Shown here in pieces: positions 8,968-17,706 of a DNA stretch of 64,000 bases. Source of the DNA: Glycomyces sp. TRM65418 (lineage in GTDB: Bacteria; Actinomycetota; Actinomycetes; Mycobacteriales; Micromonosporaceae). Every line of letters starts with the position of its first letter. Position 1 is the stretch's first letter. Below the pieces are notes generated by a model, which did not search any database, had not been told where the DNA came from, and saw only the letters and a list, made by a program, of their open reading frames with translations. Location of the stretch: assembly GCF_019710475.1 (NCBI RefSeq), contig NZ_JAJFAX010000001.1:682001-746000 (forward strand). The letters run 5' to 3'. The position numbers and the translations under genes are program-made.

Positions 8968-10328
8968 GTCTTTCTGGTCGTAGGACGGGACTTGGGGACT
9001 TCGGAGTCGGACTCCGCGTGTAAATCAGCGGGAGCGCTGCTCCCTCCGGTTCGGGGAGAGGCGACGCTCGCGTCGCCGGAGGGTGGGGCGACGGGTGAGG
9101 GCGCGGGCGGCAGGGGGGCCCAGAGCAAGCGTACGAGACGCGAGGGGTTGCGGGCCCGCAGCGCCTGGGCGGCGTCGGGTTCGGCACGCGCGAACCCGGC
9201 GAGCATCCCGATCGCGGCGAGCACCACGACGAGCGCGGTGCCGCCGTCGGAGATGAACGGCAGCGGGACCCCGGTCATCGGGATGAGCCCGAGGACGCCG
9301 CCGATGTTGATGAAGGCCTGGCCCGCGAGCCAGATGGTGACGCCCGCGGCCACGAGCGACCGGAACGGGTCGTCGGAGCGGCGCGCGATGCGGAAGCCGG
9401 TGTAGACGAGCACGCCGAAGAGCGCGAGGATCACCAGGCAGCCGACGACGCCGAGCTCCTCGGCGATGAGCGCGAAGATGAAGTCGTTGTGGCCGTTGGG
9501 AAGCCATTCCCACTTCTGGCGGCTCTCGCCGAGGCCCAGGCCGAACCAGCCGCCGTCGGCGATCGCGTAGTAGCCCTGGATGGCCTGGTAGCCCCAGGTG
9601 TCGGCGTAGTCCTCGGGGCGCGAGAAGGAGATGATGCGCTCCATCCGGTAGCCCTCGAACGCGATGAGCAGCGCCGAGCCGGTCATGGCGGTGCCGAGCA
9701 GGACGGCGAGGATGCGCAGCGGCACGCCCGAGGCCCACAGGAGGCCGATGAACATCGCCACGATGATGAGCATGGTGCCGAGGTCGGCGTAGCCGATGAC
9801 GATCATCAGGAGCCCGGCGATCGGGAACATCGGGATCGCGAGGTCCCGCCAGGAGGCGATGCGGGGGCCCAGTCGCACGAGCGAGTCGGCGGCCCACAGC
9901 AGCAGCGCGAACTTGGCGATCTCGGCGGGCTGGAACTGGACCGGTCCGAGGTGGATCCACAGCTGGTCGGAGGCGATGCCCGACGAGTCGTTCGGGTCCT
10001 GCTGGGACTCGCGGATCGACATGACGACCAGGATCAGGCCGAGGATCATCGAGACGACCAGAAGCGGCCGGGACACGGCCCGGTAGGTGCGCGAGGGGAG
10101 GCGCTGCGCGATCCAGAAGCAGACGAGGCCCACGACCGCCCAGATGGCCTGCTGGAGGATGATCGTGGTGGCCGAGCCGGTGGCCCGGTAGGACTCGACC
10201 ATGGTGGCCGAGAAGACCATCACGAGCCCGATGGTGAGCAGCAGCGCCGAGGAGGAGAGCAGCAGGTAGTACGAGGCGAGCGGCCGGTCGAGCAGACCGC
10301 GCAGCAAGTCGGTGAACCCGCTCCTCAC
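8964..10328 (-). CDS. ftsW: FtsW, SEDS-family peptidoglycan polymerase
   Basis: Septal glycosyltransferase of the SEDS family with about ten membrane segments. The family signature appears as WEWLPNGHNDFIFALIAEELG with the downstream GVPLPFISDGGTALV. Start is GTG at 10328, overlapping the murD stop (GTGA). Length is 454 aa. The last 65 residues form a Pro/Ser/Ala-rich cytoplasmic tail after the final membrane segment, encoded over a cluster of DNA palindromes (9002-9083). Its usual partner transpeptidase FtsI is not in this cluster. Confidence 0.96.
   Translation of the reverse strand: MRSGFTDLLRGLLDRPLASYYLLLSSSALLLTIGLVMVFSATMVESYRATGSATTIILQQAIWAVVGLVCFWIAQRLPSRTYRAVSRPLLVVSMILGLILVVMSIRESQQDPNDSSGIASDQLWIHLGPVQFQPAEIAKFALLLWAADSLVRLGPRIASWRDLAIPMFPIAGLLMIVIGYADLGTMLIIVAMFIGLLWASGVPLRILAVLLGTAMTGSALLIAFEGYRMERIISFSRPEDYADTWGYQAIQGYYAIADGGWFGLGLGESRQKWEWLPNGHNDFIFALIAEELGVVGCLVILALFGVLVYTGFRIARRSDDPFRSLVAAGVTIWLAGQAFINIGGVLGLIPMTGVPLPFISDGGTALVVVLAAIGMLAGFARAEPDAAQALRARNPSRLVRLLWAPLPPAPSPVAPPSGDASVASPRTGGSSAPADLHAESDSEVPKSRPTTRKT
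9002..9083. repeat. cluster of nested palindromes in the 3' end of ftsW
   Basis: Three inverted repeats lie almost end to end: one at 9002-9016 (CGGAGT/ACTCCG), one at 9030-9044 (GGGAGC/GCTCCC) and one at 9042-9083 (CCCTCCGG/CCGGAGGG), enclosing an inner GCGACG/CGTCGC stem at 9061-9076. They encode the low-complexity FtsW tail. The arrangement resembles a REP-like intergenic repeat that has become part of the reading frame. Confidence 0.55.
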
Positions 10329-11728
10329 TCGGCCTCACCCTCGATCAGGGCGCGCGCGGCGGCGGCGAACGCGTCGCCGCGGTGGGCGTAGGAGGCGAAC
10401 ATGTCGTAGGAGGCCGCGGCCGGGGACAGGAGCACCGTGTCCCCCGGCTGCGCGAAGCCCGCGGCACGGGCGGCGACGTCGGTCATGACCGCATCGTCGC
10501 GTCCCTCGAGGGCGACGACCGGGAGGTCGGGCGCGTGTCGCGCCAGTGCCTCCGCGATGAGCGCCCGGTCCTGCCCGATGAGGATCGCGGCGCGGAGCTT
10601 CGGGGCGTACTGCGCGACGAGCCCCTCGACGTCGACGCCTTTGAGCTGGCCGCCGGCGACCCACACGATGGAGTCGTACGCGGCGAGCGCGGCGGCCGCG
10701 GCGTGCGGGTTGGTGGCCTTGGAGTCGTCGACCCAGGCGACGCCGCCGGCGTCGGCGACGGTGACGTTGCGGTGGGGTTCGGGCACGTAGCCGCGGAGGG
10801 CCTCCCCGATCGCGCGGTGGGCGACGCCGGCCCGGCCGGCGAGCGCGGCGGCGGCGAGGGCGTTGGCGACGTTGTGCCACCCGGCGGGGCGCACGTCGTC
10901 GACCGAGCAGATCTGCACCGGTTCGGGACCGGTGCAGTCGACGAGGTAGCCCAGGGCCACGCCGAACTGTCCCTGCTCGGGCTGGTTGAGGGTGAACCCG
11001 GTGACGTCGGCGTCGGTGCGCTTGCCGAGGGCGACCACGGCCGGGTCGTCGAGGTTGACGACGGCGGTGCCGCCGCGCCAGACGGCGGCCTTGGCCTCGG
11101 CGTAGGCGTCGAAGCTCCCGTGCCAGTCGAGGTGGTCGGGCGCGAGGTTGAGCACGGCCCCGGCGGTGGGGGCCAGCCGCGAGGACCAGTGGAGCTGGTA
11201 GCTGGAGAGCTCGACGGCGATGACGTCGTAGGGCCCGTTCGCGGCGTGCACGAGCGGGACGCCGATGTTGCCGAGGGCGGCGGTGCGCAGCCCCGCCCGG
11301 GCGAGCATCGCGGCGAGCATCGTGGTGGTCGTGGTCTTGCCGTTGGTGCCGGTGACGGCGAGCCAGCGCGCGGCCCCCGGTTCGCGGAGCCGCCAGGCGA
11401 GTTCGGGTTCGGAGTAGGTCTCGATGCCGGCGTCGCGGGCGGCGGCGGCGATCGGGTGGTGCGGCGGGAAGCCCGGGGAGAGGACCACCTGCTGGACGCC
11501 GTCGAGGAGCGCGGGGTCGAACCGGTCGGCGACGACGCAGTGGGCGCCGCGTTCGGCGAGCGCCCGCATCCGCTCGGAGTCCTCGCGGTCGTAGACGCGG
11601 ACGGTGCGGCCCAGGTCGAGGAGGACCTCGGCGCACGCGGCGCCGGCGACGCGGGCTCCGGCCACGAGCAGGCGGTCGGCGACGGCTCGCCCGTCGCCCC
11701 CCGCCGCGGGAGTGAACGCGGTACTCAT
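10325..11728 (-). CDS. murD: UDP-N-acetylmuramoyl-L-alanine--D-glutamate ligase MurD
   Basis: Adds D-Glu to UDP-MurNAc-L-Ala in the cytoplasm. ATP-binding GTNGKTTTT is at residues 127-135. ELSSYQLHW, NLAPDHLDWH (carbamylated-lysine region follows in the YAEAK segment), DDSKATNPHA and the C-terminal LSPAAASYDMF are all classical MurD motifs. Length 467 aa. ATG at 11728 lies 7 bases after the mraY stop. Confidence 0.97.
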   Translation of the reverse strand: MSTAFTPAAGGDGRAVADRLLVAGARVAGAACAEVLLDLGRTVRVYDREDSERMRALAERGAHCVVADRFDPALLDGVQQVVLSPGFPPHHPIAAAARDAGIETYSEPELAWRLREPGAARWLAVTGTNGKTTTTTMLAAMLARAGLRTAALGNIGVPLVHAANGPYDVIAVELSSYQLHWSSRLAPTAGAVLNLAPDHLDWHGSFDAYAEAKAAVWRGGTAVVNLDDPAVVALGKRTDADVTGFTLNQPEQGQFGVALGYLVDCTGPEPVQICSVDDVRPAGWHNVANALAAAALAGRAGVAHRAIGEALRGYVPEPHRNVTVADAGGVAWVDDSKATNPHAAAAALAAYDSIVWVAGGQLKGVDVEGLVAQYAPKLRAAILIGQDRALIAEALARHAPDLPVVALEGRDDAVMTDVAARAAGFAQPGDTVLLSPAAASYDMFASYAHRGDAFAAAARALIEGEAE

Positions 11729-11735
11729 CGGCGCG

Positions 11736-12866
11736 CTACCCCGCGATCCGCAGGAAGTCGGCGAAGAAGAAGCCGAGGGCGATGGCGACGCCGATGCCGG
11801 AGATGATCCAGAAACGGACCACGATGGTCACTTCCGACCATCCGGCGAGTTCGAAGTGGTGCTGGATGGGCGACATCCGGAAGACGCGCCGCCCGGTGAG
11901 TTTGAAGGAGGTCACCTGGATCATGACGCTGGCGGTGCAGATGACGAACAGGGCGCCGATGATCGGCAGCAGCAGGATGGTCTTGGAGGCGATGGCGAGT
12001 CCGGCGATGAGCGCGCCGAGGCTGAGGGACCCGGAGTCGCCCATGAAGATCTGGGCGGGCGAGGTGTTCCACCAGAGGAAGCCGAACATGGCCCCGGCGG
12101 CGGCGCCGGCGATGAGCGCGAGTTCGAGGGGGTCGCGGACGTCGTAGCAGAGGTTCGCGGCCGGGCGCGGGCCGCCGCACCAGTGGCGGTACTGCCAGAA
12201 GCCGATGATGAGGAACGCCAGGAAGGCCATCATGGACGCGCCGGTGGCGAGGCCGTCGAGGCCGTCGGTGAGGTTGACGCCGTTGGCGGTGGCGTTGACC
12301 AGCAGGACGATGACGACGACCATGCCGATCTTGGTGACGTTGAGGAATCCGACGTCCTTGCCGGTGAAGGAGATGAAGGGGGTCGCGACGGTCTCGGAGA
12401 TCGCGGTGGTGTCGATCGAGCCGGTGTAGTAGACGGCGACGACGCCGAAGATGGTGGCGGCGATGGAGAGGCCGACGACTTTGGCCTTGCCGGAGATGCC
12501 GCCGGAGTGCTTGCGGCGGATCTTGAGCCAGTCGTCGATGAAGCCGACGAACCCGCAGCTGACGAACAGTCCGATGAGGACGATGCCGGTGGCGGTGAAG
12601 CCGGTGGGGCGGGTGAGGACGAGCCCGTCCACTTCCTCGGGCAGGGCCATGAGGACCAGGTGGCCCGCGATGTAGGCGAGCACGGTGGTGACGATGAAGA
12701 CGACGCCGCCCATGGTGGGGGTGCCGGCCTTGACGAGGTGGGTCTGGGGGCCGTCGGTGCGGATGGGCTGCCCGGCCTTCAGGCGGCGGAAGGCCTTGGC
12801 CGCGAGGGGCGTGAGCGCCATGGTGAGCGCGAACGCCACGAACGCGGCGACGATGACTGCTCTCAC
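11736..12866 (-). CDS. mraY: MraY, phospho-MurNAc-pentapeptide translocase
   Basis: Polytopic membrane enzyme that attaches UDP-MurNAc-pentapeptide to undecaprenyl phosphate, making lipid I. Family motifs seen: TPTMGG (residues 49-54), [18 protein letters not shown] and [10 protein letters not shown], which carry the Mg2+-binding aspartates; the C-terminal half has [15 protein letters not shown]. Length 376 aa with about ten membrane segments. Start is GTG at 12866 within a GTGA overlap with murF. Confidence 0.97.
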   Translation of the reverse strand: MRAVIVAAFVAFALTMALTPLAAKAFRRLKAGQPIRTDGPQTHLVKAGTPTMGGVVFIVTTVLAYIAGHLVLMALPEEVDGLVLTRPTGFTATGIVLIGLFVSCGFVGFIDDWLKIRRKHSGGISGKAKVVGLSIAATIFGVVAVYYTGSIDTTAISETVATPFISFTGKDVGFLNVTKIGMVVVIVLLVNATANGVNLTDGLDGLATGASMMAFLAFLIIGFWQYRHWCGGPRPAANLCYDVRDPLELALIAGAAAGAMFGFLWWNTSPAQIFMGDSGSLSLGALIAGLAIASKTILLLPIIGALFVICTASVMIQVTSFKLTGRRVFRMSPIQHHFELAGWSEVTIVVRFWIISGIGVAIALGFFFADFLRIAG

Positions 12867-14233
12867 TGGTGGGTTTCCTCCTTGGCGCGCAACGAGTCGG
12901 CGACGTCCCAGGTGCGGTATCGGGAACCCTTCACCAGGACGGCGTCGCCGGGGCGCAGCCGGCTGCGCAGCAGCGCGATGGCTGCGGCTTGATCGGGTAC
13001 GTGGGTGGCGGTGACGCCGTCGGCACCGTCGACGATGGGTTCGGTGCCTTCGCCGATGGCGATGACCTCGTCGATGCCGGCTTCGGCGGCCTGCTCGCCG
13101 AGCCGGCGGTGGCAGGACTCGCTCTGTTCTTCGAGGTCGGCCATGAGCCCGAGGACCGCGATGCGGCGGCCTTCGGTGGGGAGCTGCCCGAGGGTGCGGA
13201 CGGCCGCGCCCATCGAGGCGGGGTTGGCGTTGTACGAGTCGTCGATGACCGTGGTGCCGTCGGGGCGGGTGAACACGTCCATGCGGCGTTCCGAGAGCCG
13301 CCCGGCCTTCGAGAGGCTCGCGGCGATCTGCTCGGGGCTCGCGCCGAGGTGCCAGGCGACGCCGGCGGCGGCGAGGGCGTTGTAGACGTGGTGGCGGCCC
13401 CAGAGGTTCAGCCGGATCTCGGCCGAGCCGCCCGGGGTGCGCAGGGTGAAGCGGTGGCGGCCGTCGCCGGGGTCGATGTCGGCGGCGGTGAAGGCGGCGT
13501 CGGCGTCGATGCCGAAGGTGGCGACGGCGGCTCGCGTGACGTCGGCCATGCGGGCGACGCGGGGGTCGTCCCGGTTGAGGATCGCGATGTCACGCTCGCC
13601 GAGGAACCGCGGCAGCTCGCTCTTGGCGCGGGCGGTGGTCTCGATGTCGCCGAAGCCGTCGAGGTGGGAGATGCCGACGTTGAGCACGGCGCCGATGTGC
13701 GGCGGGGCGATCTCGCACAGCTCGGTGATGTGGCCGATCCCGCGGGCGGCGAGTTCGAGCACCAGGTATTCGGTGTCGGGTTCGACGCGGCAGACGGTGT
13801 AGGGGTGGCCCAGCTCGTTGTTGAAGTTGGCCTCGGTGGCCACGGTGGGCCCGAGGTCGGCGCACACCTGCCCGATGAGGTCCTTGGTGGAGGTCTTGCC
13901 GTTGGAGCCGGTGACGCCGATGACCCTGGCCTTCGAGGCGGCCGCGATGTGCTTGGCGAGCTTGGTGAGCGCGCCGACCGCGTCGTCGACGTAGATCGCG
14001 GGCGTGTCGATCGGGCGGGTCGCGATGGTCGCGAGCGCGCCCTGCTCGTGGGCCTTCGCGGCGAAGTCGTGGCCGTCGACCTTCTCGCCGGGGATGGCGA
14101 GGAACAGACCGCCGGGACCGGCTTTGCGGGAGTCGAACTCGACGCCGCCGGTGACGACCGCCTCCGGGTCGGCCCTCTCGCTGAGCTCGCCGTCGATGAC
14201 GGCCGCGACCGATGCCAGGCTCATGGGGATCAC
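12863..14233 (-). CDS. murF: UDP-MurNAc-tripeptide--D-Ala-D-Ala ligase MurF
   Basis: Completes the pentapeptide precursor. ATP-binding GSNGKTSTK is at residues 109-117; other Mur ligase landmarks are [32 protein letters not shown] and VLVKGSRY. Length 456 aa. GTG at 14233 is chosen over the ATG at 14224 because AGGAGG lies about 10 bases upstream of the GTG and nothing suitable precedes the ATG. It follows murE by 42 bases. Confidence 0.97.
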   Translation of the reverse strand: MIPMSLASVAAVIDGELSERADPEAVVTGGVEFDSRKAGPGGLFLAIPGEKVDGHDFAAKAHEQGALATIATRPIDTPAIYVDDAVGALTKLAKHIAAASKARVIGVTGSNGKTSTKDLIGQVCADLGPTVATEANFNNELGHPYTVCRVEPDTEYLVLELAARGIGHITELCEIAPPHIGAVLNVGISHLDGFGDIETTARAKSELPRFLGERDIAILNRDDPRVARMADVTRAAVATFGIDADAAFTAADIDPGDGRHRFTLRTPGGSAEIRLNLWGRHHVYNALAAAGVAWHLGASPEQIAASLSKAGRLSERRMDVFTRPDGTTVIDDSYNANPASMGAAVRTLGQLPTEGRRIAVLGLMADLEEQSESCHRRLGEQAAEAGIDEVIAIGEGTEPIVDGADGVTATHVPDQAAAIALLRSRLRPGDAVLVKGSRYRTWDVADSLRAKEETHQ

Positions 14234-14275
14234 GCGGCGGACTCCTCCTGTTGTGAGGTCATGCTGTTGGAACTA

Positions 14276-15778
14276 TCACGCTTCAGCGTGCAGGGACGGT
14301 TTCATCCATCCCGCTTCGCGGAGCGCCCGGGCCAGGAGCTCGCGGTCGTCGCTCGCGACCGGACCCGCGGCGGTCTCGATGCTCGTCTCGTGGCCCTTGC
14401 CGAGCAGGGCGATGGTGTCGCCGGGGACCGCCAGGACGGCGGCTTCGCGGACGGCCGCTTCCCGTCCGGGAATATTACGGCAGGGCACGCCCTGGACGGC
14501 GGCGGCCACCTCGCCGCGGATGCGGGCGGGATCCTCGGTGCGGGGGTTGTCGTCGGTGACGACGACCAGGTCGGCGGCCTGCGCGGCGGCCGCGCCCATG
14601 AGGGGCCGCTTCGAGCGGTCCCGGTCGCCGCCGGCGCCGAGGATCGCGATGACCTTGCCGGGCGTCGAGTCCTGGAGCGCCGCGAGGACGGCGGTGATCG
14701 CCTCGGGCTTGTGGGCGTAGTCGACCACGCCGCGCACGGGCGAGTCGCCGGAGACGAGTTCCATGCGGCCGGGCACGCCGGCGCAGGAGGCGATCCCGGC
14801 GAGGGCCGTCGCCGTGTCGACGCCGACCGCTTCGAGGAGGGCCACGGCGAGCGAGGCGTTGGCGACGTTGTGGAGGCCGGGCATGTTGACCTGGCCCTCG
14901 CCGCGCCCGTGCGGGGTCCGGAGGCGGAAGGCCTGGGTGAAGCCGTCGGTCGCGATGTCGGCGGCGTAGTAGTCGGCGCCGGAGTCCCTGAGGGAGAAGG
15001 TCAGGCTCTCGTCGGTGACGAGGGTCGCGACGCGTTCGTCGTCGGCGTTGAGGACGCCGGTCTCGGCGCGGCCGTCGAACAGGCGGGCCTTGGCGGCGAA
15101 GTAGTCGTCGAGGTCCTTGTGGAAGTCGAGGTGGTCGGTGCCGAACATGGTGAACCCGGCGGCCTTGAAGCGGCAGCCCTCGACGCGCCCGAGGACGAGG
15201 GCGTGGCTGGAGACCTCCATGACCACGTCGGTGACGCCGCGTTCGACGGCGACGGCGAGGAGCGCCTGGAGTTCGGGGGCCTCGGGGGTGGTGCGCGCGG
15301 ACTCGATCCGGTCGCCCGCGATGCGCGTCTCGACGGTGCCGATGATGCCGGTGGTGCGCCCGGCGTGCGCGAGTCCCGCTTCGACCAGGTACGCGGTGGA
15401 GGTCTTGCCGTTGGTGCCGGTGATCCCGACGAGGTTGAGGCGCTCGGAGGGGCGCTGCCACACGCGGGCGGCGATCTCGCCGGTCAGCGTGCGGGGGTCC
15501 TCGGCGACGAGGGCCGGCAGCAGGCCGCCCGCGAGGTCGGCTCCGCGGGCGTCGGTGAGGACGGCCACCGCGCCGCGATCGGCGGCCTGGGCGGCGAACT
15601 CGGCGCCGTGGCGGCGCGCCCCGGGCAGGGCGGCGAAGAGGTCGCCGGGCTCGACGCCGTCGGCCGCGAGACTCACGCCGGTGATCGGGAAGTCCTGGTC
15701 CTTGGCCTCGGGGAGCAGGTCGGCGAGGCCGTCGACTCGGTAGGGGACGGTCGTCTCGGGACGTGGAAAGCTCGGCAC
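14276..15778 (-). CDS. murE: UDP-MurNAc-L-Ala-D-Glu--meso-DAP ligase MurE
   Basis: Adds the third stem-peptide residue. ATP-binding GTNGKTSTAY begins at residue 121. The later DDNPRTEDP contains the DNPR motif that in characterised MurE enzymes selects meso-diaminopimelate, so the peptidoglycan is predicted to be DAP-type. EVSSHAL and DYAHKPEAI are also present. Length 500 aa, GTG start. It comes 64 bases after a MarR gene on the same strand; no ftsI, ftsL or rsmH precedes it. Confidence 0.96.
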   Translation of the reverse strand: MPSFPRPETTVPYRVDGLADLLPEAKDQDFPITGVSLAADGVEPGDLFAALPGARRHGAEFAAQAADRGAVAVLTDARGADLAGGLLPALVAEDPRTLTGEIAARVWQRPSERLNLVGITGTNGKTSTAYLVEAGLAHAGRTTGIIGTVETRIAGDRIESARTTPEAPELQALLAVAVERGVTDVVMEVSSHALVLGRVEGCRFKAAGFTMFGTDHLDFHKDLDDYFAAKARLFDGRAETGVLNADDERVATLVTDESLTFSLRDSGADYYAADIATDGFTQAFRLRTPHGRGEGQVNMPGLHNVANASLAVALLEAVGVDTATALAGIASCAGVPGRMELVSGDSPVRGVVDYAHKPEAITAVLAALQDSTPGKVIAILGAGGDRDRSKRPLMGAAAAQAADLVVVTDDNPRTEDPARIRGEVAAAVQGVPCRNIPGREAAVREAAVLAVPGDTIALLGKGHETSIETAAGPVASDDRELLARALREAGWMKPSLHAEA

Positions 15779-15842
15779 GGCCTGACCCTACACCGGCACG
15801 GACCGTCGGCAGGCCGTACACCGGCGGGCGTACCGGAAGCGG

Positions 15843-16352
15843 TTACCCGTGCTCGGGGGCGAGGCGGCCGTCCGGGTCCCGGTCGACCTCGTCGAGGTTG
15901 TCCGACCAGATGCCGAGGAGCTTGTCCAGCTCGGCGGCCTGGTCGCAGTTGATCGCGTCGAGGAACAGCCCGCGCACCAGCGAGAGGATGCAGGGGGCGG
16001 CCTGTTCGAGGCGCTCGCTCCCGGCGGCGGTGAGCTTGACCCAGACGCCGCGGTTGTCGGTGTCGCACTTCTGCCGCTCGACCAGGCCCAGATCGGTGAG
16101 CTTGTTGACCTGGTAGGTGACGGCGCTCTTGGCGGTGACGATGCGGTCGGCGAGGTCGCTCATGCGCAGGGCGCGCTCGTCGCTGTCGGCCAGGCGCACG
16201 AGGATCTCGTACTGGGTGTGGGTGATGCCGTGGTGCTCTTGGAGCCGCCGGTCGATGCGGTGTTCGAGCCGGTGGGTGACGTGGAGGAACCGGGTCCAGA
16301 CGGCGTTCACGTCAGGGGCGAGCCAGCGGCTCTCGAAATCGCCCGCAGCCAT
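15843..16352 (-). CDS. MarR family transcriptional regulator
   Basis: A 169-residue winged-helix protein. The central part shows the MarR fold: HTQYEILVRLAD, RMSDLADRIVTAKSAVTYQVNKLTDLGLVERQ (recognition helix) and the wing CDTDNRGVWVKLTAAG, followed by dimerisation helices. The start is the ATG at 16352 with GGAGAGGAGG upstream; the frame stays open further but without a better start. It heads the murE-to-murC run on the same strand. Two cysteines (in QKCDTDNR and NCDQAAEL) could be redox sensors, but that is speculation. The ligand is unknown. Confidence 0.88.
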   Translation of the reverse strand: MAAGDFESRWLAPDVNAVWTRFLHVTHRLEHRIDRRLQEHHGITHTQYEILVRLADSDERALRMSDLADRIVTAKSAVTYQVNKLTDLGLVERQKCDTDNRGVWVKLTAAGSERLEQAAPCILSLVRGLFLDAINCDQAAELDKLLGIWSDNLDEVDRDPDGRLAPEHG

Positions 16353-16394
16353 CTCCGGTCCTCCTCTCCGGGTTGCGACCAGCCCTCGCAGCTG

Positions 16395-16408
16395 GTTCAA
16401 TTTCGAAC
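16395..16408. promoter_or_regulatory. candidate MarR operator
   Basis: GTTCAATTTCGAAC is an imperfect 14-base palindrome in AT-rich DNA, 43 bases before the MarR start and about 190 bases before the divergent secreted-protein gene. Autoregulation through a palindrome here would be typical of the family, but the site is predicted from symmetry and position only. Confidence 0.35.
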
Positions 16409-16598
16409 AACCTTATCAAAGGAAAGCAGTGGAACGGCGCACTCGTAAGCCACGCCATAGTGCCCGACTCGAGAGTGACAGGACGGCTACCAGGGGCTAT
16501 ACAGAAAGGCCCGGTGCATCCGAAGAATCTTCCCGTTCTAGGCTGTACGCCGACCGTCCCGTCCACTCGGCTCCGAGCAACCGAAGGACCTTCAAGCC

Positions 16599-17636
16599 TT
16601 GAACGCCGGCACTTCCCCCAACGTCCGCGGCAGCGGCGCGCGATCCTTCCTCAAAGGCCTGAAGCGCGTGCTGACCTTCCCCATCGTCGCCCTCGCGGCG
16701 GTGATCTTCCTGGTCGCGCCCGCGTCCCAGTCCTCTGCGCAGGAGGAGGGCGCCTCGGACGCCCTCAGCCAGGCCATCGAGGACTACCTCAACGCCCAGG
16801 ACGAGCTGGCCGCGCTCAAGCAGCAGCAGGAGGACCTGGAGGCGGAGCTGGTGAACTCCGAGACCGAGGTCGTCGAACTGCGGGCCGAGCTGGACGACTA
16901 CGCGTTCGTCGCCTCCACGACCTCTGACTTCCAGTCCACGGCCGCCTTGCTGGCCTCGGGCAAGCCGCAGGACGCCATCAACGCGATGGAGATGCTCCAG
17001 TTCCTGGGTGAGTCGCGGGCCACCAGGCTCAACGACCTGATCGTCCGACTCGCGGAGATCGAGGCCACCCGCGAGACGCTGGCGGCCAACATCGAGGAGC
17101 AGGAGAACATCGCCGAGGAGATGGAGGCGGCCCGGGACGAGGCCGCCCGCGAGCTCGCGGCCGCCGGCGGCGACGACGCCGTGGGGCCCACCGCCTCGGA
17201 CGCGCCCGCGGCCGAACCCGTCCCGCGCAACTCGGACGGGACCCTGCCGTACGAGAGCTGCTCGGAGAACGACCCGACCACCAGCGGCTGCCTGACCCCG
17301 CGCACCCTGCACGCGCTCGAGCAGTCCCAGATCGTCGGGTTCACCCGCTACGTGGCCTGCTACCGGCCGTCCTCCTTCGGCGAGCACGGCAAGGGCCGCG
17401 CCTGCGACTTCGCGGCCCAGCCGGACGGCTTCGGCGGGGACGCCGGGGGCGACGACTACGACTACGGCCAGAACCTCGCGGCCTGGCTGGTCGAGAACGC
17501 CGACGAGCTCGGTGTGCAGTACGTCATCTGGTACCGGCAGATCTGGATGCCCTCCTCCGGGTGGAAGAGCTACTCCGGCGCAGGTGGCGACCCGAACTCG
17601 GACCACACCAACCACGTGCACCTGAGCATCCGCTGA
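16599..17636 (+). CDS. secreted coiled-coil protein with M15-like (ARB-07466-type) C-terminal domain
   Basis: Exported cell-wall protein, 345 aa, TTG start at 16599 with GAAGGA upstream. A basic N-terminus and a hydrophobic segment (residues 28-43) ending at ASQSSA form a signal sequence. Residues 57-200 are a coiled coil; a linker and a compact domain follow (about 230-345). That domain has VACYRPSSFGEHGKGRACDFA, VIWYRQIWMP and DHTNHVHLSIR. The spaced His/Asp pattern resembles the zinc site of M15 D,D-peptidases such as VanY. A peptidoglycan hydrolase or hydrolase-regulator role is inferred. It precedes an L,D-transpeptidase gene by 70 bases. Confidence 0.8.
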   Translation: MNAGTSPNVRGSGARSFLKGLKRVLTFPIVALAAVIFLVAPASQSSAQEEGASDALSQAIEDYLNAQDELAALKQQQEDLEAELVNSETEVVELRAELDDYAFVASTTSDFQSTAALLASGKPQDAINAMEMLQFLGESRATRLNDLIVRLAEIEATRETLAANIEEQENIAEEMEAARDEAARELAAAGGDDAVGPTASDAPAAEPVPRNSDGTLPYESCSENDPTTSGCLTPRTLHALEQSQIVGFTRYVACYRPSSFGEHGKGRACDFAAQPDGFGGDAGGDDYDYGQNLAAWLVENADELGVQYVIWYRQIWMPSSGWKSYSGAGGDPNSDHTNHVHLSIR

Positions 17637-17706
17637 CCGTTTGGGGCCGTGGAATTCACAGGTGCGAAGTAGACGGCGTGTGGCCCCCGCTGTGTACCGT
17701 GGGTCC

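Noticed and set aside
12869-15952. Plus-strand open frame of about 1,000 codons across murF and murE
   Set aside because: Antisense to well-identified mur genes; the product is Gly/Val/Asp-rich without motifs.
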